In this document: positions 43,270 to 51,006 of the stretch, one piece after another
How positions within the stretch are numbered: position 1 is the stretch's first letter
How the letters are laid out: each line of letters opens with the position of its first letter
Source of the DNA: Hahellaceae bacterium
GTDB lineage: Bacteria > Pseudomonadota > Gammaproteobacteria > Pseudomonadales > Oleiphilaceae
NCBI GenBank assembly: GCA_024234575.1
Contig: JACKOB010000002.1
Coordinates: 930,001 to 994,000, forward strand
Reading direction: 5' to 3'
Length of the DNA stretch: 64,000 bases
Notes under the pieces: generated by a model
Told to the model about the DNA's origin: nothing
The model's database searches: none
What the model saw: only the letters and a program-made list of their open reading frames with translations
Made by a program: the position numbers and the translations under genes

Positions 43270-45285
43270 GTGTCCAAGCTTAATACTCGTCAACGTGAGG
43301 CTGTGCATTACATCAGCGGGCCATTGCTGGTGCTGGCTGGTGCCGGCAGTGGCAAAACCAGCGTGATCACGACCAAAATTACCTACCTTATCGAGCAATG
43401 TGGTATCTCTGCCCGTAATATTGCTGCGGTCACCTTTACCAATAAAGCCGCGCGGGAAATGCGTGAGCGGGTGAGCAAGCTTTTGCCCTCACGAGAAACC
43501 CGCGGTCTGATCGTGGCCACTTTCCACAATTTGGGGCTGACGATTCTGCGAGACGAGCATGCCGCCCTGGGCTACAAATCTGGATTTTCGATTTTTGATG
43601 CCGAAGATGCCCGCTCGTTGTTGCGGGAAATTATGTTGCGTGATTTCGAAGATGACAGCGACGAGATTAACGATGTGCAGTCGATGATCTCGAATCTAAA
43701 GAACGATATGAAAAGCCCTGCCGAGGCGTTATCCATGGCAGAGTCGGCCCGTGATCAGCGTATTGCGCAGATTTATGCGAAATATTGTCAATATTTAAAA
43801 GCCTACAACGCGATGGATTTTGATGATTTGATCATGCTCGTGGTGCGATTGTTTCGCGAGAACAAAGAGATATTAACCAAGTGGCAAAATCGGGTGCGTT
43901 ACCTGCTGGTGGATGAGTATCAGGATACCAACATCAGCCAGTATGAGTTAGTACGCATGCTGGTGGATGGACGCTCGCAGTTTACGGTGGTGGGGGATGA
44001 TGACCAGTCGATCTACGCCTGGCGCGGTGCCCGCCCGGAAAACCTGGTAAAGCTTAAGTCAGACTTTCCGTCTTTAAAAGTGATTAAGCTTGAGCAAAAC
44101 TACCGCTCTACCGGGCGCATTCTAAAAGCGGCGAACGCGGTGATCGCCAATAATGAGCACGTTTTCGAGAAGGCACTCTGGTCTGATCTGGGGTATGGCG
44201 ATGAAATCCGTGTGTTGCAAACCCGCAACGAAGATGCCGAGTGCGAGCGTATCGCCTCGGAAATTATCGACCACAAACTAAAAAACCGCACTGACTATAA
44301 AGATTACTCGGTGCTGTACCGTGGTAACCATCAAAGCCGCTTGCTCGAAATGAAATTACAGGCGTATCAGATTCCTTATCGCTTATCTGGTGGTACGTCT
44401 TTTTTCGCTAAAAATGAAATTAAAGACGCGATGGCTTATTTGCGGTTGTTGATTAATCCGGACGATGACGCCGCGTTTTTGCGTATCGTTAACGTGCCGC
44501 GTCGAGAGATTGGCCCATCAACACTAGAGAAACTGGGCGAATATGCCACCGAGCGTAATATCAGCCTGACTTCTGCCGTTGAGGAATTGGGCCTCGAACA
44601 GCGCCTGAGCCCGCGGGCGGTAGAGAAACTGCGACGCTTTCGTACCTGGCTGGCAGAGACCATGCGCAAGTGCTCGCAGGATGATGCCGTCACAGAATTG
44701 AAGCGTATGTTTGTGGATATCGAATACGAAGACTGGCTGCATCAAACCAGTAACACGCCAAAGCAGGCTGAAAAGCGCATGGCTAACGTGTGGTATTTAA
44801 TTGATAACGTTAAATATATGCTCGATAGGGACAAAGGCACCGCCGATGAAATTGGTCTTGAAGAGGCGGTGTCCAAGCTGTTGTTGCGGGATATGCTTGA
44901 ACAGCAAGAAGAAGACGACGACAGCGACAAAGTACATTTGCTAACCTTGCATGCGTCCAAGGGCTTGGAGTTTCCCCATGTGTTTATCATGGGCTTAGAG
45001 GAAGAGATACTGCCGCACCGCAGTAGCATTGAAGAGGGTAATGTCGCCGAAGAGCGCCGCTTAATGTACGTGGGTATTACCCGTGCCCGCAAAACCCTGA
45101 CCCTGACCTACGCGGCGCAGCGTAAACAATATGGGGAAAAAATAGAAACCATTCCCAGCCGATTTTTGGATGAAATGCCAGAGGAAGATCTTCATTGGGA
45201 AGGGCGGGGGCAGTCTGACCCTGAAGCAAACAAAGCTAAAGGTGCCGCCACGCTGGCTAGTTTACGCAATTTGATGTCGCAATAA
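43270..45285 (+). CDS. rep: ATP-dependent DNA helicase Rep
   Basis: 3'-5' superfamily 1 helicase that helps replication forks pass protein-bound DNA. About 671 residues with the GTG at 43270 as start (VSKLNTRQREAVHYI), placed 10 bases after GAGGT (43256-43260); a TTG at 43249 would overlap that site. Motifs in order: LAGAGSGKT (Walker A), FTNKAAREMRERV, LLVDEYQDTN, VVGDDDQSIYAWRGA, LEQNYRSTGRI, LLTLHASKGLEFPHVF, EERRLMYVGITRAR. Length and motif spacing fit Rep better than UvrD. It marks the return to core genome after the island. Confidence 0.95.
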   Translation: MSKLNTRQREAVHYISGPLLVLAGAGSGKTSVITTKITYLIEQCGISARNIAAVTFTNKAAREMRERVSKLLPSRETRGLIVATFHNLGLTILRDEHAALGYKSGFSIFDAEDARSLLREIMLRDFEDDSDEINDVQSMISNLKNDMKSPAEALSMAESARDQRIAQIYAKYCQYLKAYNAMDFDDLIMLVVRLFRENKEILTKWQNRVRYLLVDEYQDTNISQYELVRMLVDGRSQFTVVGDDDQSIYAWRGARPENLVKLKSDFPSLKVIKLEQNYRSTGRILKAANAVIANNEHVFEKALWSDLGYGDEIRVLQTRNEDAECERIASEIIDHKLKNRTDYKDYSVLYRGNHQSRLLEMKLQAYQIPYRLSGGTSFFAKNEIKDAMAYLRLLINPDDDAAFLRIVNVPRREIGPSTLEKLGEYATERNISLTSAVEELGLEQRLSPRAVEKLRRFRTWLAETMRKCSQDDAVTELKRMFVDIEYEDWLHQTSNTPKQAEKRMANVWYLIDNVKYMLDRDKGTADEIGLEEAVSKLLLRDMLEQQEEDDDSDKVHLLTLHASKGLEFPHVFIMGLEEEILPHRSSIEEGNVAEERRLMYVGITRARKTLTLTYAAQRKQYGEKIETIPSRFLDEMPEEDLHWEGRGQSDPEANKAKGAATLASLRNLMSQ

Positions 45286-45330
45286 GCGATTAAATGGCGG
45301 CCTTAATAAGAGGGGTTGTGTGCATCACAT

Positions 45331-45633
45331 CTAACCTAAAAACAGATATAACCCCAAAGCGATAGACGAGAAAAGGATGCCCCAGTTAAGCCCGGCAATG
45401 GCTTTGCGAAAAGCTGTTTTCTCTGGGATACGCAGGTAATAGGCGAGTAATCCTGCGGCGGCAATAACAATGGTCACTTCGGCAAAAAATATAGCGAATA
45501 CCTGTGCGGCCTTTGTGCTTCCGCCCCACTGCTGAAAAAACGCAGAAAGTGTGACGGTTAATCCCAGCGTAACAAACAGGGTGGGTATAAGAGAGACATA
45601 TACCCAGGCTGTTTTTTGGGGTTTCTGGTTCAT
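45331..45633 (-). CDS. Small inner-membrane protein of unknown function
   Basis: 100 residues with three predicted helices: about 12-33 (VYVSLIPTLFVTLGLTVTLSA), 42-65 (AQVFAIFFAEVTIVIAAAGLL) and 78-99 (AIAGLNWGILFSSIALGLYL). Short polar N-terminus. No recognised family. It lies between the convergent rep gene and trxC on the minus strand. Confidence 0.7.
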   Translation of the reverse strand: MNQKPQKTAWVYVSLIPTLFVTLGLTVTLSAFFQQWGGSTKAAQVFAIFFAEVTIVIAAAGLLAYYLRIPEKTAFRKAIAGLNWGILFSSIALGLYLFLG

Positions 45634-45733
45634 GTGGATAACACCTTTACGATAAACAGGTCGTTATTATCGGTGTATTCATCCCATAAAAACTTGATGC
45701 AGATTATTCTTGTACAAGAAAACGTTGCGCGGC

Positions 45734-46165
45734 TTATCGCATTTGTTCAGCAATCCATTGCTGCAGTTGCCCTGCATTCATCGCGCCGGCGATACGTGCC
45801 TTTTCTTTACCATCTTTAAAAATAATGAGTGTTGGAATACTGCGAATGGCATAGGCGGCAGCAATTTGCTGCTCGTTCTCTGTATTCACTTTCGCAAACA
45901 CTACCTGTGGAGACATTGCTTGCGATGCTTTAGCAAATTCTGGTGCCATCATTTTGCAGGGACCACACCAGGATGCCCAAAAATCAACAACTACTGGCAG
46001 CTGGCTGTTTTGCATATGTTTATAAAAGCTGCCGCTGTTAAGATCAATTGGCTGATCACTCAATACCTGTGCTTTGCAGGCACCACATTTGGGTTTATCT
46101 GCCAGCCGCTCGGCAGGTACGCGATTGGTACGATGACAGTGCGAACAAACAACTTGGATTGGCAT
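45734..46165 (-). CDS. trxC: Thioredoxin 2 with N-terminal zinc motif
   Basis: 143 residues, as in TrxC of E. coli. The N-terminal zinc-binding part has two CXXC pairs (VVCSHCHRTNR and KCGACKAQVL); the thioredoxin domain follows with FWASWCGPCKMMAP and IRSIPTLIIFKDG. TrxC is a cytoplasmic reductase commonly induced by oxidative stress. AGGAGA lies 7 bases before the ATG. Confidence 0.95.
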   Translation of the reverse strand: MPIQVVCSHCHRTNRVPAERLADKPKCGACKAQVLSDQPIDLNSGSFYKHMQNSQLPVVVDFWASWCGPCKMMAPEFAKASQAMSPQVVFAKVNTENEQQIAAAYAIRSIPTLIIFKDGKEKARIAGAMNAGQLQQWIAEQMR

Positions 46166-46264
46166 CGGTGTCTCCTTTATTGATACACAAATAGTAGATC
46201 AGATGGCACTTAACCCTTGATGCACCTGACGCTTTGGGCTAACGCTGAAGTATCTGCATATGGA

Positions 46265-46300
46265 GGCGAGCCGCGACAATTTCAAGAATAGCGGCTCGCC
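46265..46300. terminator. 10-bp perfect hairpin downstream of ilvM
   Basis: GGCGAGCCGC (46265-46274) pairs with GCGGCTCGCC (46291-46300). Lies 10 bases after the ilvM stop on the minus strand; no T-run, so a terminator or 3'-end stabiliser. Confidence 0.6.
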
Positions 46301-46309
46301 GATTTGGTT

Positions 46310-46567
46310 TTATGCCAGCTTTCGCACCGGATGACTGCGCACGGTGGTGATATGGGATGCATGTTGCACCTCGTGCAGCTTTTCGAGCTGATGACACAAA
46401 TTGGTAAAGCAGCGTTCGCCTGTCACCGTCATTTCCAGTTTCATTAATTGGTTTTGAATGGCTGCATTCATGGTTTCTATTGCAAAGCCACGCACGCGGG
46501 TAACCCGCAAAATTCTTTCGATGGCACCGGGTTGTGGTTGAAACTCACAGTGAATAATGTTTTTCAT
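46310..46567 (-). CDS. ilvM: Acetolactate synthase small subunit (ACT domain)
   Basis: 85 residues, the short IlvM type. One ACT domain: IIHCEFQPQPGAIERILRVT and FAIETMNAA, the valine-binding regulatory fold that controls the catalytic subunit. Its ATG overlaps the ilvG stop by four bases (ATGA), so the two are translationally coupled. Confidence 0.9.
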   Translation of the reverse strand: MKNIIHCEFQPQPGAIERILRVTRVRGFAIETMNAAIQNQLMKLEMTVTGERCFTNLCHQLEKLHEVQHASHITTVRSHPVRKLA

Positions 46568-48258
46568 GCAGAGGCTCCTTCTATCATTTCTTTATTGGAT
46601 GCGCCGGGTTTTACAATGGGCCAGACGTTTTCAGTTTGATCAATACATACATGTAGCAACATGGCTCCAGAGTAGGCAAACAGCGTTTCGATGCCGCGAC
46701 GCATCTGATTGGCATGGGTAACTTTTAGCGCTTTCATGCCAAATGCTTTGGCTAAGTCGGTAAACTCCGGGTTGTCCGAGAGGTCAACCTCGCTGTAATT
46801 TTTTTCGTAAAACAGCTCTTGTTGTTGCCGCACCATGCCCAGATGCTGATTGTCGAGAACGATGATTTTAATCGGCAAGCCGTAACGTTTGATGGTCGCC
46901 ATTTCCTGGATGTTCATCATTATCGAGCCATCTCCGCTGATATTTACAACGGGCTTGTCGGGGGCGGCCAGTTGCGCACCGATTGCAGCCGGCAGGCCAA
47001 AGCCCATGGTTCCTAATCCACCGCTACTTAAATGTTGTTGAGGGGTCGCGAAGGAAAAGTATTGCGCCACCCACATTTGATGTTGGCCCACATCACAGCT
47101 AACGATGGTGTCTGCGGGTGCCAGAGATGACAGCATGTTGACAAAAGCAGGGCCGGCGATTGGGCCGCAATCGTCGACGGTATTGGCGCTCATGGCAAAA
47201 CCATGTGTGCGTTTGAGTGCTTGGCAATGTGCTTTCCATTCGGCTGTAGACGCTTGCAGTGTTGCGCTATGGCTTTGTAAATCATCATAAATTTGCGCCA
47301 AAAAAGATTTCAGCGAGCTACGGATGCTGAGTTCAACGTTCTTAAGCTTACCGATTTCGGCGGCATCACAATCGATGTGAATTATTTTCGCCGCTGGTGC
47401 AAACGTCGATACCTTGCCGGTAGCGCGGTCGTCAAAGCGAGCACCGATAGCGATCAGTAAGTCACACTCTTCTACCGCCAAATTGGCTGCCCGTGAGCCG
47501 TGCATACCCAGCATGCCCAAATCACAGGCGGTATTTTTACCTGCATTACCAATGCCTTTAAGCGTGCACACATGGGGTATGGCGGTTAATTGTATTAACT
47601 GTTGCAGCTCGGTGACTGCATTGTCTAAATGAACGCCGCCACCAGTGTACAGTAGCGGCTTTTTCGCCTGTAAAATCATGTCCACGGCGGTTGTTGCTGT
47701 GGAAGTTTGCGCTGCTGTGCTTGCAGGCTGATGGCTTTCTTCAACCGCTTCAGTGTTGATGATTTCACTGAGTAATACGTCTTTTGGCAAGTCGATCCAC
47801 ACGGGGCCTGGTCTTCCGGACGTGGCAAGGGTGATCGCCTCGGCAACGATTTGCGGAATCTCATTCGCATCGGTTACCAGATAGCTGTGTTTTACAATGC
47901 CGAGCGTCATGCCAAGAATATCGGTCTCCTGAAACGCATCGGTGCCGATCAGCGCGCTTGGTACCTGCCCGGTAATAACCAGCAGAGGAATCGAGTCCAT
48001 ATACGCGTTGGCAACACCGGTAATCAAGTTGGTGGCACCTGGGCCAGAAGTGGCAATACACACACCAATACGACCAGAGGCACGGGCGTAGCCATCAGCG
48101 GCCAGCGCACATCCCTGCTCATGGCGACACAGGATATGTTTGACGTTACGGCTGACCAACGCATCGTAAAGGGGCATGATACATCCACCGGGATAACCAA
48201 AAACAGTGTCGATGTGGTGTTGCTCGAATGCGTTAAGTATTGCCTCTGCGCCGTTCAT
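46564..48258 (-). CDS. ilvG: Acetolactate synthase large subunit
   Basis: Catalytic subunit of the first common step in branched-chain amino acid synthesis; condenses two pyruvates, or pyruvate with 2-ketobutyrate, using thiamine diphosphate and FAD. 564 residues. The pyrimidine-side glutamate is in HIDTVFGYPGG ... LCRHEQG; ATSGPGATNLITG; the FAD region AIGARFDDRATGKV; and the diphosphate/Mg motif ISGDGSIMMNIQEMATIKRY with NNQHLG-type LDNQHLGMV. It is preceded by a leader peptide and an attenuator, and followed by overlapping ilvM. The ilvGM pairing is that of acetolactate synthase II. Confidence 0.95.
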   Translation of the reverse strand: MNGAEAILNAFEQHHIDTVFGYPGGCIMPLYDALVSRNVKHILCRHEQGCALAADGYARASGRIGVCIATSGPGATNLITGVANAYMDSIPLLVITGQVPSALIGTDAFQETDILGMTLGIVKHSYLVTDANEIPQIVAEAITLATSGRPGPVWIDLPKDVLLSEIINTEAVEESHQPASTAAQTSTATTAVDMILQAKKPLLYTGGGVHLDNAVTELQQLIQLTAIPHVCTLKGIGNAGKNTACDLGMLGMHGSRAANLAVEECDLLIAIGARFDDRATGKVSTFAPAAKIIHIDCDAAEIGKLKNVELSIRSSLKSFLAQIYDDLQSHSATLQASTAEWKAHCQALKRTHGFAMSANTVDDCGPIAGPAFVNMLSSLAPADTIVSCDVGQHQMWVAQYFSFATPQQHLSSGGLGTMGFGLPAAIGAQLAAPDKPVVNISGDGSIMMNIQEMATIKRYGLPIKIIVLDNQHLGMVRQQQELFYEKNYSEVDLSDNPEFTDLAKAFGMKALKVTHANQMRRGIETLFAYSGAMLLHVCIDQTENVWPIVKPGASNKEMIEGASA

Positions 48259-48287
48259 GATCTCTCCAACTTGGTAAAAATTTCGGC

Positions 48288-48319
48288 AAAAAAAAACCCC
48301 CGATAGCGTCGGGGGTTTT
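48288..48319 (-). terminator. ilv operon attenuator terminator
   Basis: Stem CCCCCGA (48297-48303) / TCGGGGG (48309-48315), 5-base loop, extended by A/T pairs, with a run of nine T on the minus strand (48288-48296). It lies between the leader peptide and ilvG, as expected of a translation-controlled attenuator. Confidence 0.9.
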
Positions 48320-48343
48320 GTGGGATTCTTTCTTCAGTAAATT

Positions 48344-48421
48344 TTATCCACGTAACCACCCTCGCTGCGGCATGACGACCACGACGATGAGTTTGACGAC
48401 GAGAATAAGTACTTGTTGCAT
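48344..48421 (-). CDS. ilvL: ilvGM operon leader peptide
   Basis: 25 codons from the ATG at 48421 to TAA at 48344-48346. It begins MQQV and contains LILVVKLIVVVV, ten Leu/Ile/Val codons in twelve, then MPQRGWLRG. Ribosome stalling at these codons when charged Leu, Ile or Val tRNA is short would stop the terminator at 48288-48319 from forming and let ilvGM be read. Such control is well known for ilv operons. The ribosome site is weak, as is common for leaders. Confidence 0.92.
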   Translation of the reverse strand: MQQVLILVVKLIVVVVMPQRGWLRG

Positions 48422-48767
48422 AGTATTTACTGGTTTATTTATTAATTTCATTAAAAGATAGCTGGGGAGTCTACTCCTGGCAAATACAAAGATGCAAGGA
48501 TTAATCAGGTGAATTGTGATCTTGGTTGTCGATTGAGGGTTTAATTGCGTCGTCTTTCATTGATCGCGCATTCATTAATAGTAATCTTTGGCTACACTTA
48601 GGAGAGTGTTTGATGCCACCGCCCATTGTCGTGTGGTCAGTGCCGTCATCTGATACAAGGCATTTAGCCTAAAAAATTCCGTAGTCGGCCGATAACATAA
48701 CGATGTCGTCGCTTTGCAGGCAAACATCGTCTGAAAAGAATGATTAGAATAATCCCCGAGAAAATAT
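48422..48767. other. 346-base divergent regulatory gap
   Basis: No gene seen. It must hold the promoter for the ilv leader transcript (minus strand) and that of the coiled-coil gene (plus strand). AT-rich blocks such as TTTATTTATTAATTTCATTA (48434-48453) are suitable promoter material, but no element can be named safely. Confidence 0.4.
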
Positions 48768-50102
48768 ATGTCATTAAATCCTGTTGATCAAAGACAGCTT
48801 GAACGTAAAAGTCGCGAATTGCGCTCGCTGGAAGACAAATTAAACCGCATGGAACAGCAGGTGCGCCGCAATGATGAGTTAGTGCGAGAGCGAGCGAGGG
48901 AGGTCGAAGACCGCGGCCGGGAATTTGTTGCGAAAGAGCGAAATTTACGTGACGAGTTAGCCGAGGTCGAGAAAAAATCTCGATTGCTGGATGATGACCG
49001 TCGGGCGTTCAGCAACGAAAAAGAAGAGTATGAAAACGGCCATAAAGTGCGGTTGATGATCATGCTGCCGATATTGTTGGTGGCGGCCATTGGCACTGGT
49101 TATCTGGTATTTGAGTTTCGGGCGAAAGATAATTTCTTTTATGATCAGTTTAAAGCAGCCTCGCTCAATATCGAAAAACTCAACGCTGCCTATGGTGATC
49201 TGGACCAGCAAAAAATACTTGTCGAAGCGTCTTTGGTAGATGAGAAAAAGGTCGTTGAAGACTTGCGTAAGGATTTAGCAACACAGACCACAGCGCTGGA
49301 AACCGTGACCAGTGGCAAGCGTTCGTTACAGCTGAAGTATGATGATGCCGTCAATAGGGTGGTTCTGCTGGAGGGCATTAAGAAGGAGTTAGCAGAGGAT
49401 AAAGAAAGATTACGGGATGAATTAGGCCGTTTGATTACCGAAAAAGAGCTGGTGGTGCGAGATGTCGAGGCGTTGGAAATAAAGCTTAATATTATAGGTA
49501 GTCAGCTATTGGCAGAGCAGGAAAAATCCAGCCAACAAGGGACGGACCTAGCGACCACACTGGCTAATCTGGAAGAATCTCGAACCCTGAATAGCCAATT
49601 ACAAAAGGAGTTGGATACCTTAATCGAGCGTGTCACGACGCTTAAAACTGAAGTGGAAGCAGCACAAGGTGCAAGTGCGAGCAATGGGGAGGCACTGCAG
49701 CAAAGGGATAAATTAATTGCCGATCAGAATGAGCAGTTGTTGTCTCTTAAAAAGGATATCCAAAGTAAACTGGATGTCATCAAAGCGAAAGATGCACTTT
49801 TGGCTGAGCTGCAAGGACGGGCAGATAGTTTAATGGCAACGCGAACAGGCTTGCAGACAGAAACGCAGAATCTGCAGTCATCGTTACAGCAGCAGGCGGA
49901 TGCGAGAGCGCAGGCAGAAGCGCAGTTGTCTGCCTTAAAACAAGAGCTGATGCAGCTCACCGCATTAAGGGATACGCTTCTTAGTGAGAAGCAGGCTTTG
50001 CAGAACAGCGCACAAGAAATGATTGCACAGAACCAGGCGTTAAAGTCGCAACTTGAATCGCTGGAGAAAGAATTACAGGCCGGTGTCGAAGCACTGCAGT
50101 AG
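48768..50102 (+). CDS. Coiled-coil membrane protein of unknown function
   Basis: 444 residues. N-terminal charged coiled coil (about 5-90: RQLERKSRELRSLEDKLNRM), one membrane span (about 94-116: VRLMIMLPILLVAAIGTGYL) and a long C-terminal coiled coil (about 130-444) rich in Gln, Lys, Glu and Leu (QSSLQQQADARAQAEAQLSA). The plan is a bitopic protein with coiled coils on both sides of the membrane. No enzyme motif. It precedes a solute-binding protein by 34 bases, so the two are probably cotranscribed. A structural or scaffold role is plausible; no family name is assigned. Confidence 0.78.
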   Translation: MSLNPVDQRQLERKSRELRSLEDKLNRMEQQVRRNDELVRERAREVEDRGREFVAKERNLRDELAEVEKKSRLLDDDRRAFSNEKEEYENGHKVRLMIMLPILLVAAIGTGYLVFEFRAKDNFFYDQFKAASLNIEKLNAAYGDLDQQKILVEASLVDEKKVVEDLRKDLATQTTALETVTSGKRSLQLKYDDAVNRVVLLEGIKKELAEDKERLRDELGRLITEKELVVRDVEALEIKLNIIGSQLLAEQEKSSQQGTDLATTLANLEESRTLNSQLQKELDTLIERVTTLKTEVEAAQGASASNGEALQQRDKLIADQNEQLLSLKKDIQSKLDVIKAKDALLAELQGRADSLMATRTGLQTETQNLQSSLQQQADARAQAEAQLSALKQELMQLTALRDTLLSEKQALQNSAQEMIAQNQALKSQLESLEKELQAGVEALQ

Positions 50103-50136
50103 CGTGTCGACGCTATCCAAAAGAGGTCAGGGGCCA

Positions 50137-50979
50137 ATGATCTGGGTAAGTGAACGAAGGCAGTCACTAAATTACCGCCAGCATTGGCTGGGTCATTTTT
50201 GTACCAGGTTGTTGGCCATGGTTACGCTGCTTCTACCATTGCAGAGCCTGGCCGCAACGGCAGAAAAACCGGTATTTACCCTCTATGCCTACCATGATAA
50301 ACCTCCTTATTTTGTACCCGAGTCTTCAAAATATAACAGCGCCGAAGGCATCTACGCGGCGTTCGTAAGGCTCATTAATGATCGGCAGTCAACGTATCTG
50401 GTGCAACTAAGATTTAAACCGAGAGTCCGGCTGGAAGACAAACTCAATATGGGGGCGCTGGAGGGTGCCATCATTGGGGTTAATCCACTGTGGTTTAAAG
50501 ACGGCAATGAGCTGCGCTTTTTATGGAGTGGAGCGTTTATGTGGGACAAAGATATTGTCGTTGCCCGCAACGATGCGACCTTTACTTATACTAAAGCAGA
50601 CGATTTGATTGGCAAAAAACTGGCTTTGCCCAGGGGGCTTTATTTTTTTGGGGTGAGCCAGCTTGCTGCCGCTGGAAAGCTTACGGTTTTCGAAACCAAC
50701 TCAGATTTACAGAACTTGCAAATGGTCAGTCTGGGGCGGGCTGATGCGACGATTACCAGTGTGCTGACTTATGAATACTTCACTAAAAGCCATACTACAA
50801 ATCATGCGTTACAGGCATTTGATATACCCCATGACAAGTATGCGCGGCGTATGTTGTTTCCTAAATCGCAACAAGCTGCTTTTGAAGTGCTGGCACCAAT
50901 TATTGAAGCGAGCCTCCGTGATCCGGTTTGGCTCGCAACGCTAGCAACCTATCACTATCAGACTAGCTTGCACCCGTAG
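50137..50979 (+). CDS. Periplasmic solute-binding protein-like, family 3 type
   Basis: 280 residues from the ATG at 50137; the frame is open to 50053 but that part overlaps the preceding gene. Signal region (LLAMVTLLLPLQSLAA) after a rather long basic N-terminus. The mature start FTLYAYHDKPPYFVPES and the later VNPLWFKDGNELRFLWSG, DDLIGKKLALPRGLYFFG and RADATITSVLTYEYF follow the family-3 binding-protein plan. It closely parallels the protein at 32249-33016. Coupled to a coiled-coil membrane protein and not to a permease, so sensing is a fair alternative to uptake. Confidence 0.78.
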   Translation: MIWVSERRQSLNYRQHWLGHFCTRLLAMVTLLLPLQSLAATAEKPVFTLYAYHDKPPYFVPESSKYNSAEGIYAAFVRLINDRQSTYLVQLRFKPRVRLEDKLNMGALEGAIIGVNPLWFKDGNELRFLWSGAFMWDKDIVVARNDATFTYTKADDLIGKKLALPRGLYFFGVSQLAAAGKLTVFETNSDLQNLQMVSLGRADATITSVLTYEYFTKSHTTNHALQAFDIPHDKYARRMLFPKSQQAAFEVLAPIIEASLRDPVWLATLATYHYQTSLHP

Positions 50980-51006
50980 TTTTGGCGTCTGAGTATGTCG
51001 CGCTCA

